Assembly (NCBI GenBank): GCA_031771865.1
Contig: JASISA010000009.1
Coordinates: 1,302,001 to 1,366,000, forward strand
Length of the DNA: 64,000 bases
Origin: Nothophaeocryptopus gaeumannii
Taxonomy: Eukaryota; Ascomycota; Dothideomycetes; Mycosphaerellales; Mycosphaerellaceae
Direction: 5' to 3'
The notes under the pieces: model-generated
What the model saw: only the letters and a program-made list of their open reading frames with translations
The model's database searches: none
Told to the model about the DNA's origin: nothing
In this document: positions 51,189 through 61,523 of the stretch, one piece after another
Position numbering within the stretch: the stretch's first letter is position 1
How the letters are laid out: each line of letters opens with the position of its first letter
Program-made: the position numbers and the translations under genes

Positions 51189-53561
51189 ATGGCGCAGATC
51201 TCGCTCTCCCCGCCCTCAATGCCATGGGGTAAGAAGCGGATTGCTGTCATGACCTCTGGAGGCGACTCGCCTGGAATGAGCGGAGCAGTCAGAGCAGTCG
51301 TGAGGCAGGCAATTGCCTCAGGTTGCACCGCATACGCCGTTTACGAAGGGTACCAAGGCCTTGTAGACGGTGGGGACATGATCAAAGAGATGAAGTGGGA
51401 AGACGTAAGAGGGTGGCTCTCAGAAGGAGGCACACTTATTGGAACAGCACGATGCAAGGCTTTCGTGGAGCGACCAGGACGATTGACAGCTGCGAACAAC
51501 ATGATCGAGAAGGGCATTGACGCTCTGGTCATTTGCGGTGGTGACGGCTCTCTAACAGGAGCTGACAAATTCAGAGACGAGTGGCCGAGCTTGATGGACG
51601 AGCTCGTAGCTACCGGCAAGAAGAAAGAGTCCGACGTCAAACCATATCGACACCTCAATATTGTTGGGCTGGTCGGCTCGATCGACAACGATCTCAGTAG
51701 CACTGACGCGACCATTGGCTGCTACAGCTCTTTACAACGCATTTGCCAAGCTATCGACTACATCGACGCGACCGCCTTCTCCCACCAGCGAGCTTTCGTC
51801 ATCGAAGTCATGGGCAGACACTGCGGCTGGCTCGCACTCATGTCTGGCGTTGCCTGCGGTGCCGACTTCGTCTTCTGCCCAGAGAACCCACCTTCAGAAA
51901 ACTGGGAAGAGGAGATGTGCTCGATCGTCCGCAAGCACAGAGAGATGGGCAAGCGAAAGACGATTGTCATTGTCGCAGAGGGTGCCCACGACAGAAACCT
52001 CAACCCCATCGCACCAGGCATGGTGAAGGATCTCCTATCGAACAAGGTCGGCCTTGACACCCGAGTAACGACTCTTGGACACGTCCAGCGCGGTGGGCCT
52101 CCTTGCGCTTATGACCGCATGCTTGCGACTCTGCAAGGTGTCGAAGCTGTCAAGGCCGTTCTCGACTCGAATCCAGATACACCATCACCCGTCATTTGTA
52201 TCGTCGAGAACAAGATCGTCCGCAAACCACTCATGGAGGCCATTAAGCTCACAAAGGAGGTTGCGGTCAATATTGGAAAGAAGGACTTCGAGGCTGCTAT
52301 GAGGGGAAGAGACGCAGAGTTTTCCGAGTTCCAGCAAGCTTTCAACATCACAACAGCGACAGACAAGCAGGACATGCTTCTACCAAAGGAGCAGCGCATG
52401 CGGGTCGGTATCATCCATGTGGGCGCACCGGCAGGTGGCATGAACGCAGCGACTCGTGCTGCTGTGGCATACTGCTTAACTAAGGGTCACACTCCCATTG
52501 CACTTCATAACGGATTCCCTGGACTGTGCCGACACCACGACGATGTCCCGCTTGGATCGGTCCGCGAGATTAGCTGGCTCGATGCCGAGAACTGGGGATC
52601 GCGAGGTGGCTCGGAGATTGGGACCAACCGTGGCCTGCCTTCAGAAGATTTCAAGACCGCCGCCTACTGCTTCCAGAAATACAAGATCGAGGCGCTGTTC
52701 GTTGTTGGTGGCTTCGAGGCGTTCACTTCCGTCGCCGAGCTCCGCAAGGCTCGTGCTGATTACGATGCCTTTACGATCCCAATGGTCGTCCTGCCGGCAA
52801 CTGTCTCCAACAACGTTCCGGGAACTGAATTCTCCATTGGCTCCGATACCTGCTTGAACGCGCTCATTGAGTACTGCGATGCCATTAAACAGTCCGCCTC
52901 CGCCTCGCGTCGCCGAGTTTTCGTCGTCGAGACACAAGGAGGTGCTTCTGGGTATATTGCCACCATCGCTGGGCTCTCTATTGGCGCAGTCGCTGTCTAC
53001 ACACCTGAGGAAGGCATCAATCTTGACATGTTGGTTGAAGATATCAAGTTCCTCAAGGACCAATTCGCCAAGGATGCTGGTCACACAAGATCTGGCAAGA
53101 TCATCCTCCGCAACGAGAAAGCCAGCAAAGTTTACACCACTGAGTTCATCGCTGATGTGATCAAGGAGGAGAGCGGCGGCAAGTTCGACTCAAGATTCGC
53201 AGTGCCTGGTCACGTCCAGCAAGGCGGTGTTCCCAGCCCAATGGACCGTGTCCGTGCCGTTCGTTTCGGTGTCAAGTCGCTGCAGTACCTGGAGCAATTC
53301 GCCGGAAAATCGAAGCAGGAGATCGCCGATGATCCAATGTCGGCTTCTGTCATCGGTATCCGTGGCGCGAGAGTCAAGTTCAGCGCCATGGAGAAACTTG
53401 AAGCGCACGAGACCGACTGGAAGGACCGTAGGCCGAAAGACGAGTTCTGGATGTCATTGATCGATGTCGTGGACACCCTCTCCGGCCGGCCAAAGGTCTG
53501 CCGGACCCCTTCCCCAGGCAGCTTTGCCACTCAGCCTCAAGCGAATGGTAGCGCGAAATGA
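51189..53561 (+). CDS. pfkA: ATP-dependent 6-phosphofructokinase
   Basis: Converts fructose 6-phosphate and ATP to fructose 1,6-bisphosphate, the committed step of glycolysis. Intronless, 790 residues, made of two homologous halves as in all fungal enzymes. The N-terminal, catalytic half has VMTSGGDSPGMSGAVRA (ATP loop), CGGDGSLTGAD near residue 115, GSIDNDLSSTDATIG (catalytic Asp) and VIEVMGRHCGWLAL. TLGHVQRGGPPCAYDR is near 292. The C-terminal, regulatory half starts near 405 (IIHVGAPAGGMNAATRA) and has VPATVSNNVPGTEFSIGSD-like LPATVSNNVPGTEFS. The catalytic half reads SIDNDLSSTDA, where I recall bacterial enzymes having GTIDNDI. Regulation by fructose 2,6-bisphosphate is family knowledge. 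Confidence 0.97.
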   Translation: MAQISLSPPSMPWGKKRIAVMTSGGDSPGMSGAVRAVVRQAIASGCTAYAVYEGYQGLVDGGDMIKEMKWEDVRGWLSEGGTLIGTARCKAFVERPGRLTAANNMIEKGIDALVICGGDGSLTGADKFRDEWPSLMDELVATGKKKESDVKPYRHLNIVGLVGSIDNDLSSTDATIGCYSSLQRICQAIDYIDATAFSHQRAFVIEVMGRHCGWLALMSGVACGADFVFCPENPPSENWEEEMCSIVRKHREMGKRKTIVIVAEGAHDRNLNPIAPGMVKDLLSNKVGLDTRVTTLGHVQRGGPPCAYDRMLATLQGVEAVKAVLDSNPDTPSPVICIVENKIVRKPLMEAIKLTKEVAVNIGKKDFEAAMRGRDAEFSEFQQAFNITTATDKQDMLLPKEQRMRVGIIHVGAPAGGMNAATRAAVAYCLTKGHTPIALHNGFPGLCRHHDDVPLGSVREISWLDAENWGSRGGSEIGTNRGLPSEDFKTAAYCFQKYKIEALFVVGGFEAFTSVAELRKARADYDAFTIPMVVLPATVSNNVPGTEFSIGSDTCLNALIEYCDAIKQSASASRRRVFVVETQGGASGYIATIAGLSIGAVAVYTPEEGINLDMLVEDIKFLKDQFAKDAGHTRSGKIILRNEKASKVYTTEFIADVIKEESGGKFDSRFAVPGHVQQGGVPSPMDRVRAVRFGVKSLQYLEQFAGKSKQEIADDPMSASVIGIRGARVKFSAMEKLEAHETDWKDRRPKDEFWMSLIDVVDTLSGRPKVCRTPSPGSFATQPQANGSAK

Positions 53562-53798
53562 ATGGCGAATTACGTGTGAAGCTCACGAGCGCGAGAGTCC
53601 GGAGTTGATGGAGTTTGAAAAAGAGGTTTGAGCGTGGATCCTCCTTCATCCAAATACCATGTCTTCCTGCAGATAAGACCCTGAATGAACTCATGCAATG
53701 TTAAATCTTATCCCATGCGCGCCGTGACTCCATCGCTAATATCCGTCATGTCGTGATTCATTCTCTTAAGTAAGTCGGGTCTTGGTTTCACGCTGCGC

Positions 53799-54208
53799 TT
53801 AGAACACTCCATCGTGCTCGCCAGGCAATCGCTTCACTCGTTTCTGCTCCCAGTTATCCAGATCTTTCGCTGCGAGTTTCTATTCCTGTGTGTCAGCATC
53901 TTCTCTAACCCATACGCTGCGCTCCCAGTGAATGGGCATACATAATACTCCTCCTTCAAATCAATCTTCCTCTTATTCGCCCCAATTCCCAGTTCCTCTT
54001 CTTTTGTCATCGTTTTCACTTTCCGATCATGTCGTTCGTAGCGTAGTGCTGTCGCGGGTGTGAGGAAGAAGGATCCTAAGAGCATCGTGGCGATGAATGG
54101 GAGGCCGAAGAGCGCGAAAGGGTGTCGCGCCAGGGCCGATCGGTATTTGGCTGCGACGCTGTTGTTGTAGGCTGCCGGGCGGAATTTTCTGGAGGGAAAG
54201 ACGGCCAT
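53799..54208 (-). CDS. COX16: COX16, cytochrome c oxidase assembly factor
   Basis: A small inner-mitochondrial-membrane protein needed for complex IV assembly. The ATG at 54208 (MAVFPSRKFRPAAYNNSVAAKYRSAL) is chosen because it gives the family start; the frame extends upstream. Exon 1 is 54208–53942, intron 53941–53880 (62 nt, GTATGC…GAATAG) and exon 2 53879–53799. The sum is 348 nt, or 115 residues. One membrane helix is visible, FALFGLPFIATMLLGSFFLT. The spliced C-terminus EEYYKLAAKDLDNWEQKRVKRLPGE matches the family tail; reading through the intron would replace it. Divergent from Ste16/Rictor, with about 400 bp between starts. Confidence 0.92.
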
Positions 54209-54605
54209 GTTGACGGCAGTGGTGGGTGGTGGTTGAGTGAATGTGAGAGTGAGGTGGTGGTTGTAAGATGTCTTACCTCGAAACGCGGAGAGCTGCATGC
54301 AGGCAGGTGTGCCTCAGGATTCCGGGTCCTACTTAGAATAAGCTGCTTGGCCTCCGCGTCGACATCAGACTCGAACAGTCGCAATCCAAGTGTCAGACCC
54401 TGAGCAACCAACTCTCCGTCTATATCGGACGCGTATACCTCCACTTACCCGCCCGCCAAACGATGGTCACCTCCCGCCGACATACTGGCCTCTATGCATT
54501 CCGACGTCCAACTTCCTAGAGGGCACAGCATCCATGACGGCCAGAGAGCCGGCGCATTACATGTACCCTCACTTATAAGACTGCCGCCAACTTCAACTTC
54601 ATGAG
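54209..54605. other. Shared promoter region, COX16 / Ste16
   Basis: About 400 bp between divergent starts. No gene seen. Confidence 0.5.
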
Positions 54606-57600
54606 ATGACGCAGCCACCAAATCGCGCCAACGGTCCCTCCGTCGGCCCCAACAATGTCCTCATCCCGCCCTCGCGCTCCGCCAAAGATGGAGGTTCCCT
54701 CGCCGCGAGCTTCGTCACAGCGAAACAAGGCCAGTCCTACATGTCAAGACCGCCGCCTGGGAGTTTCACTTCCGATTTGAAGAGCTTCAGTTCGAGATTG
54801 GATCTGAATGCTTATGCTGGAGGTGCAGGGGAAGATGGAGGAGCCACGGATGGGACGACGACAGAGCAAAGACAGGCGGAGTACAGGCAGGAGATTGAGA
54901 AACAGACACGGTTGAAGGCAGGCACGGAGAACTTACTAGAGGCGCTCAATTCCAAAAATGCCAAGAAGTCGCGCGATCAGCGAATGGCTGCGGAGAGTCA
55001 ATTGAACAGTTCGAATCGGAAGATTGCGCAATTGAAGCTGGATCTGGAGGCGGAGATCCAGAAGAGTAGAGAGCAGCCTATGAGTCCGAAGGGGAGGCTG
55101 TCGCAGTTGTTTCGACCGGTGCAATTGCCACAGCCGTTGGGAGATGGGGCTACTCCGACCCTGGACGACCAGGCGGAAACGCAGGATCCGGAGCTGGAGT
55201 CGCCTACTTATATCTTGGCGGAGATTCTGCAGGCGCTTGAGACGGAGGATATGCCGTCGGATTACTATGTCAATCAGGCTAATGACCTTGTTGAATTGTT
55301 TCGGCGGCATCCAAATCTGAAGTACGATCTAGCTTGGTCGATATTTGGGCTGCGCATGCAGGTGATGCTGCTCAGCGACAGTCGGGAAGTGGTCGCGGCT
55401 GGATACAGGGTCATTCGATATGCGATCACGAATCGGAAGTCGCTGCAGACGATACGAGCGCTCCAGACGGACTACTTGGTGATACTTTCGTTGATCAAGG
55501 AGAGCAAAGCGCGCGTGGAGCGGGAACAAGCACTCAAGTTCGTGCGAGCCTTTCTGGACGTCAAAGATGGCACTCAGGAGATTCATCCGGCTGTTGCGCG
55601 CATCGTGGTAGCCGTAGCCGACCATTCCGACGATCAATTACGCAGCATAGCGATCTTGACACTTGCCGAACTGTTATTGAAAGACCCGATGCTTGTCGTA
55701 AATGCTGGTGGAATCAGCGTGATAGCAGAGGCTATGGGTAATGGCGTGTACCATGCTCCTGAAACTCTACTCGGACCGCTTCTGCATTTGATGGATTTGC
55801 CTGCCCGGAGAGGAGTGCTACGCTCTGGATTCGAATTCAGTTCTGCCTTTGCGACTTTCACGGAGCCATATACGTCTCACGCGATGGACGAAAAGCTCAT
55901 GTCCAGTTCAAGAGTCATTGCTGGGATGTTCAAGAGCTGGTCTGGGCTGATGACCCTCGCGCTGCATCACTTCCTTCCCGTTCGATCTGTAGTATCATCA
56001 CTCTACATCGCTGATATCAGAGTCCGCAGCGCGACGCTGGACCTGCTCGTGGACATCTTGCGACTTGAGAAGCGATCCTGGTCAACGCCCTTCATTGGAG
56101 GCCGGCGTCTGACGACTTATGCCAGAGTCGTCAATCTGAACGAAGCGCGTTCGTCGTCGTCACACAAGCAAACGTCCGATGAGAATAGTAGCCAGAAAAG
56201 GAATCTGGTGCAACACTTCACGGCCGTTGCTCTTGCAGTGCTACTCCGACAAGGTCTCATGGAGGGCTTGGTCCACGCCGAACGAGACTCGCCAACTGAT
56301 TCGCTCAAGCGACGAACTAGTCTGATTGTCGCTGAAGTACTCAAGAAAGCGAGCGAGCTGTTGCCGACGGATTGGAGCGCACATTTGCAGGCAATGCCTG
56401 GCCTATTCGATACTGCTCTACGCTTCCACACCGAAGAGCGGTACAAAGCACTGTCAACATGCTATCAGATTGATAAGGTCAATCTGAAGCTCTGGCGATC
56501 CGATCCCTCGACGAGTGCTCAAGCGAAGCCGGAGGATGAGAATGCTGGAGCGCGTGCGAGGTCTGGCTCGAAGACCCAGGTCAATGCGAACATGGATGAG
56601 GTCCAGTTCCGCGCGAAAATGCTGGAGACCGGCGTTCTCAATACTGTCAACTATCAGAAGTGGGACTGGAACCTGATATTGGAGCTGATTGATGGACCGC
56701 TGGCGAATCCCAAATTGCTGTACGAGGCGACTGAAAAGTCAAAGTTTGTGCATCGTTTGCTCAAGTTCCTACGGCCTTTCCAATTCCGCTTCTCGGATGC
56801 CTCGAGCACAAAAGCAAACCAGCGATATGTCAAGATGGCATGCAGCTTGGCGAAGACACTGCTTCAGACGCAAGAAGGCGCGATCTTCTTGATTAATAAC
56901 AAGACCATTCGCCAGCTTGCGGAATGTCTTGCACAACTGGATTCAGTCAGTGGCATCACCTCCCGCAATCCGATGTTTTCTCCTGATCGGCTTGCCGATA
57001 CACTGGTGAGCGGCTACTTCGCGATGCTGGGTATCATGTGCAGCGATCAGAAGGGATTGCAAATATTGGAACGGTGGCACATCATCAACATGTTCTACCA
57101 CATAGTCGAGCTGAAGAACCGAGACGATCTGATACGATGCCTGCTCACCAACCTCGACTACAGTCTGGACAGCCATCCACGGATCATTCTTTCGAAGGCC
57201 ATGATAGCAGGCTCTAAACCGATGCGGATCATGGCAACCAGGATTTTGCGGAAGTACGCCATACAACCAATTGGTGTCTCTACGATGGGAGGTACTGCCG
57301 CTGAATGGGCTATCAAGCTGCTCGTCAGCCAGCTGTATGACCCTGAAATCGAGGTCTGTGAGGTCGCGATCAAGATTCTCGAGGAAGCTTGTAACGACAT
57401 TCATTCTTTGGAGTACGTCGTCAAGTGTCGTCCTGCGCTGGACCATCTGGGCGAGATTGGAGCACCGCTTCTGCTGCGCTTCTTGTCCACCTCCGTTGGC
57501 TATCACTATCTCGATGGACTGGACTATATCACGCGAGAGATGGATGACTGGTTTCTTGGCCGGAATGACAGCTATGTGACGGTGGTCGAGGCTTCGCTCG

Positions 57601-58469
57601 CCAGGGCTCTCACTGACGTGCAAGAGAAACCTCAAGCGGCGCTCGACGAGACCATTGGGCCGCAGGACTTTGGAAACGTGCCGCCTCACTTCTACCGCGA
57701 GCTCACCAGGACCTCCGAAGGATGCGAGCTGCTGAAAGCGAAAGGCCACTTCGAAGAGTTCACAGCGACCATACAAGACTTCGCCATGGAAGACGAAGAC
57801 CCCGAAACCATCCTGAAAGTCAAAGGCTGTCTCTGGGCAGTAGGTAACGTCGGTAGCATGGAACTCGGCGCCCCCTTCCTGGAATCTACAGACGTTGTCA
57901 AGTACATTGTCCAAATTGCCGAATCATCGCAAGTCATGACGCTTCGTGGGACCGCCTTCTTTGTGCTGGGACTCATATCGCGGAGCCTTCACGGGCAGGA
58001 GATACTCGCTGAGTATAGATGGGACGGCACAATAAATGCAATGGGCGAATCTCTCGGCTACGTCCTCCCCTTGGACTTCGACAAACTCTTCTCGCTGCAA
58101 CCCTTCTCCTCCAGGCACGCTGCCAACACAGCTGTCATCCGTTCCCGGCCTGGACCTATCACCGACGACGATCCTGGTAAACAAGCGATCCTCGATTCGA
58201 TCACGAAGCTTGGGAATACGGTTCTCACGAATAAAGCGCTAGCGGAGCTGAATTCTTTCAAACAGCGGAAGGTAGCGGGTTTCCAGAGTCCGATGTTGTT
58301 TAGGAAGGTTATGGTGTTGTTGGCGAGTCATGCATACAGGATCCCGCAGTATCGGTTCGTGATTGACTTGTTTGATAAGAGTGTGCTGAGGAGGATTGTG
58401 CTCGAGGAGGATGAGGATGAGGAGGACAGTGAGGATGAGGATCAGAGGCCTGATGTGGCGGGTGTGTGA
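54606..58469 (+). CDS. TORC2 subunit Ste16/Avo3 (Rictor, pianissimo family)
   Basis: The scaffold of TOR complex 2, which controls actin polarity, sphingolipid signalling and AGC kinases. Intronless, 1287 residues from ATG 54606. A disordered N-terminus is followed by a coiled coil (about residues 85–155, EQRQAEYRQEIEKQTRLKAGTENLLEAL). The conserved Rictor armadillo region begins near 215 (DMPSDYYVNQANDLVELFRR, then DLAWSIFGLRMQVMLLSDSREVVAAGYR). Later conserved blocks include NYQKWDWNLILELIDGPLAN, KSKFVHRLLKFLRPF, YLDGLDYITREMDDW and KVKGCLWAVGNVGSMELGAPFLE. The end is strongly acidic (EEDEDEEDSEDEDQRPD). Length and order match fungal Rictor homologues. Confidence 0.95.
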   Translation: MTQPPNRANGPSVGPNNVLIPPSRSAKDGGSLAASFVTAKQGQSYMSRPPPGSFTSDLKSFSSRLDLNAYAGGAGEDGGATDGTTTEQRQAEYRQEIEKQTRLKAGTENLLEALNSKNAKKSRDQRMAAESQLNSSNRKIAQLKLDLEAEIQKSREQPMSPKGRLSQLFRPVQLPQPLGDGATPTLDDQAETQDPELESPTYILAEILQALETEDMPSDYYVNQANDLVELFRRHPNLKYDLAWSIFGLRMQVMLLSDSREVVAAGYRVIRYAITNRKSLQTIRALQTDYLVILSLIKESKARVEREQALKFVRAFLDVKDGTQEIHPAVARIVVAVADHSDDQLRSIAILTLAELLLKDPMLVVNAGGISVIAEAMGNGVYHAPETLLGPLLHLMDLPARRGVLRSGFEFSSAFATFTEPYTSHAMDEKLMSSSRVIAGMFKSWSGLMTLALHHFLPVRSVVSSLYIADIRVRSATLDLLVDILRLEKRSWSTPFIGGRRLTTYARVVNLNEARSSSSHKQTSDENSSQKRNLVQHFTAVALAVLLRQGLMEGLVHAERDSPTDSLKRRTSLIVAEVLKKASELLPTDWSAHLQAMPGLFDTALRFHTEERYKALSTCYQIDKVNLKLWRSDPSTSAQAKPEDENAGARARSGSKTQVNANMDEVQFRAKMLETGVLNTVNYQKWDWNLILELIDGPLANPKLLYEATEKSKFVHRLLKFLRPFQFRFSDASSTKANQRYVKMACSLAKTLLQTQEGAIFLINNKTIRQLAECLAQLDSVSGITSRNPMFSPDRLADTLVSGYFAMLGIMCSDQKGLQILERWHIINMFYHIVELKNRDDLIRCLLTNLDYSLDSHPRIILSKAMIAGSKPMRIMATRILRKYAIQPIGVSTMGGTAAEWAIKLLVSQLYDPEIEVCEVAIKILEEACNDIHSLEYVVKCRPALDHLGEIGAPLLLRFLSTSVGYHYLDGLDYITREMDDWFLGRNDSYVTVVEASLARALTDVQEKPQAALDETIGPQDFGNVPPHFYRELTRTSEGCELLKAKGHFEEFTATIQDFAMEDEDPETILKVKGCLWAVGNVGSMELGAPFLESTDVVKYIVQIAESSQVMTLRGTAFFVLGLISRSLHGQEILAEYRWDGTINAMGESLGYVLPLDFDKLFSLQPFSSRHAANTAVIRSRPGPITDDDPGKQAILDSITKLGNTVLTNKALAELNSFKQRKVAGFQSPMLFRKVMVLLASHAYRIPQYRFVIDLFDKSVLRRIVLEEDEDEEDSEDEDQRPDVAGV

Positions 58470-60066
58470 GGGGAAGTAAGATGAGATGAGGCGGACAATC
58501 TTTTGGAAGCGTGGGAGGCGTTCGGGGAGTTCGCAAGGGCAAAGATATCCCATGGTGTGGCTGGTTTGCTTTTGGGCTCATGTTGTATTATGAAGATGGT
58601 AAATGGGACTATGAGATATAGCATGAAATGCAAAGAGAGCATGAGCATGATCTCTTGTTTGAGCGACGAGGCTGGCTTGGCTTGAACATTTTTTGCTGCA
58701 GCATAATATAAGTGTCGCCCGAATGACAGAGGGTAGAATCATGCAATGAAAAGGGCTTTATGCTGTTGCTGTTCCGATCTTAGATGTGATGGACCATGCC
58801 GTTGTGAGAGTTCGTAAAATGGACACGAGTAGCGGTAGTCTTCAACTCGGACATTCAGGTTGGAGGAGATTGGGATTGGCTTCTACTGAAGGCTATTGGC
58901 ACAAAAGCTAGGATCTTTTCCGTACTAGGACATGTGCACGAAGACCGATCTCTTCGGCACGCTGGGCTTCACGCTGACAACCTTTCAATCAATCAATCGA
59001 GCAACATGGTAGCATGGGCGACCTGCCGAATTGAACATGGACGCGTTGCCTGTGTTACTGCAGGGCGGCTATTCTCGCAGCAGACTGAGGAATCAATCGG
59101 TATTGTTTGCAAGATGTACATTGATAATTCGACGCCTCACTCTGCTAGGCGTCCTGGACTTCTCGCCGGATCATCGTCCCACGGCTGTGAAGACCGGCCT
59201 CTTGTTTCACTAGATTTCGATGACGGTCGATAAGAAATCAGTGAACATCCTCACAAGACAATGAGGCATTGTCCTCCACACCTTTCACGCCCGCCATGGT
59301 AGCACATTCGGATCCATCGGTCTGGCTCCATCGTCTCACGACGCGTGTACGTGGTGAGCTTCGAACTGCCGTTTACGAAGGTAAGTACGATTCAGGTGAT
59401 CAGCTGAGGAAATGTGTCGTTGAGGCATTCGCATATACCTCGCATGAGCAAGAGGCATTGCCATTTGGGCAGCAATACCGTAGCGCATGAGCAGCTGTTC
59501 CATATGCATACGTCGGATCGCGGGATTGAGCAGGACAATGTCGGCGATGGGAAAGCCACGCAGAAAGGAGTCGATACCCGTACCACTGTCCCAGGTTCCT
59601 GATTAATGCACTTCAAATTGCTGTTTTGTACGACCACAACCTGACCCAAGCAGCAGGGGCTTGGCACAGCCTGCTAGATGCAGTACAACCAAGCTAGACG
59701 CCACCAACGTGTTTGATGCTCGGTACAACCACATTACAACACCGGTTGGGTTATAGCTGAACATATTGAGGCGGGATTGACAGCAGGGATAATTTTGATG
59801 AGTGCATGCGCCTGATCGAGTCCTTTCTCCAAGCTCGGTGAATACCGACGGGCGGTGAGAGAGAACCTGGGCTTCAGGAATTGGAGCTGGGAACCACGGA
59901 ATTGATTCGACATCCATACACGTGGTACGAAATGTGGCAGAGGATATCTGAAGTTCTGGATTCGAGTGTGGATCGTTTGCATCGTGGCAGTCTCGTGCAG
60001 TGTGTCGGGCAGAAGTCACACACCGATCTTCAAGTTCAAAAGTGCGGTGACAAAGAAGCCTCATTC
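58470..60066. other. 1.6-kb convergent intergenic region
   Basis: Between the 3' ends of Ste16 and Csm3. Open frames of 60–156 codons occur on both strands (for example 58934–59233 plus and 59603–60073 minus), but they overlap other frames and show no motif, so none is called. The size is large for a convergent pair. It could hold a non-coding RNA or a relic I cannot recognise. Confidence 0.5.
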
Positions 60067-61113
60067 TCACCACATCCCACCCATGCTTGCCAGGGCTTCT
60101 TCATCATCGGCGAAGTCATCCGCTGCAGGTTGTGCTGTAGGTGTTGTCGATGCATACTGTCGATTTGAAGGCTGTTCCGACATGAGTGCATCGAGTTCGT
60201 CGTCATCGGATTCATCGGATTCATCTTCGAATGGACCCTTTCGTACTTGCTTTTCGGGACGCGGGCGTTGTGCGAGTTCTTGCTCCTCAGCGAGTAACGC
60301 ATCGAGCTCGTCTTCGCCAGGCTCATCCTCTTCAAACGGACCTTTCAGCTTTGGTTGCGCCTTAGCAGCCGGAGGCGTATTGCTAGGGCCGTTTTCTGCC
60401 AACAGGGCGTCAAGCTCGTCATCGTCTGGGGCATCCCGATCCTGGCGTCGCTCAGCTTCTTGCTGCATCCGTGTCTCACCAAAGATCGAATCTTCATGTT
60501 CAGCTTCCGGATTTCGCGCTGCATCCATTTCTTCACCAGTGCCATTAGCCCCCGACATCTGAGGCATATCTTCTGGTGGTGGCGTGAGCTCTCGCCGATC
60601 GGGCTTCGTGCCGTCTAGCCATGCTCTTCTCATGACCTGCATGCGCTTGCTATGACCGACTTTCTCCACCATCGTTAATGCGTCTCGGAACTTCGCTCTC
60701 GGGTACAAATCATCCAGCCATAGTTGGTACATGTTAAGCATATTTGAGATATCGGAGAACTCGTGACCTTTGCCTTTGAGTTTGAGATGTTTCTTTGTGA
60801 TCTTGCGAAGTTTGGGAATACCAGCTTCGGAAAGCAGTCTGCAGGTCTGTTAGATATAACCACGTGACAGGCATCTTCCATCTTACCTGGTCTCATCGAG
60901 CTTAGGCACCGGGGCACGCTTCTTCTTCACTTGAACTTCTTGATCTTCGTCTTTCGGAGGGTTGCCCTGAGCTGGTGCCTCGTTCTGTCCGTCATTGCGC
61001 ATTGGAACGTCATTGAGGAAGTCTTCCACGGCGTTGTCGTAGTCCAGCAGTCTATCGAGATCGTCCGGCTGCACAGAACCTGCACGAGGGTTTGGCGATA
61101 CTGCTGAAGGCAT
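60067..61113 (-). CDS. Csm3/Swi3 (TIPIN) replication fork protection subunit
   Basis: With Tof1/Swi1 (Timeless) it stabilises stalled replication forks and passes the checkpoint signal. Exon 1 is 61113–60887, intron 60886–60839 (48 nt, GTAAGA…CTGCAG) and exon 2 60838–60067. The sum is 999 nt, or 332 residues. The N-terminus holds DDLDRLLDYDNAVEDFLNDV. The conserved Swi3 domain follows (KKKRAPVPKLDETRLLSEAG, IPKLRKITKKHLKLKGKGHE, then WLDDLYPRAKFRDALTMVEK). The acidic C-terminal tail carries three copies of DELDAL(L/M)(A/S)E at about residues 216, 252 and 289, two of them preceded by KGPFE. The ATG at 61113 is preferred over the open upstream frame. Divergent from Hpr1. Confidence 0.93.
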
Positions 61114-61523
61114 GTTGCGCTGTGGGTCGTTGTGTGCAAGTGTTGCTGTCGTCGGGATGCAGATGGGAACGCATCGTGGGATTGAAAGACGCGACGCGCC
61201 AAGCGGGGACACGTACGACGGACCGTCCCGCGAACCTTAAGTGCGCGTCTCCGAATCGCGAACCTCCTGCTTGCTCGCGAAAGTCCGTCAAAGTACATGA
61301 GGAACACCACTCAAAACGAGGAGACCATCATTCAACCATCTATGCGCACGATAGCCCGTACCTTGTACTTTTCACGGACGCACTGCGCATCATCTGGAGC
61401 ATAGCGGGTAGAATCGCGAACAACACCAACAGCGCACGATGCAGTCTTGAAGCAGAGCATTGATGAGGCAATTTCAGCTTGAATTCTCCTTCACGATCTC
61501 AGAAGTTGCTATCTGAGACCGTC
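61114..61523. other. Shared promoter region, Csm3 / Hpr1
   Basis: About 410 bp between divergent starts. No gene seen. Confidence 0.5.

Noticed and set aside
56943..57914. 323-codon antisense frame in Ste16/Rictor
   Set aside because: It lies opposite conserved Rictor blocks; the sequence is His/Val-rich without known domains.
59603..60073. 156-codon minus-strand frame downstream of Csm3
   Set aside because: It looks random in composition, overlaps other frames and has no domain. It could be a 3'-UTR.
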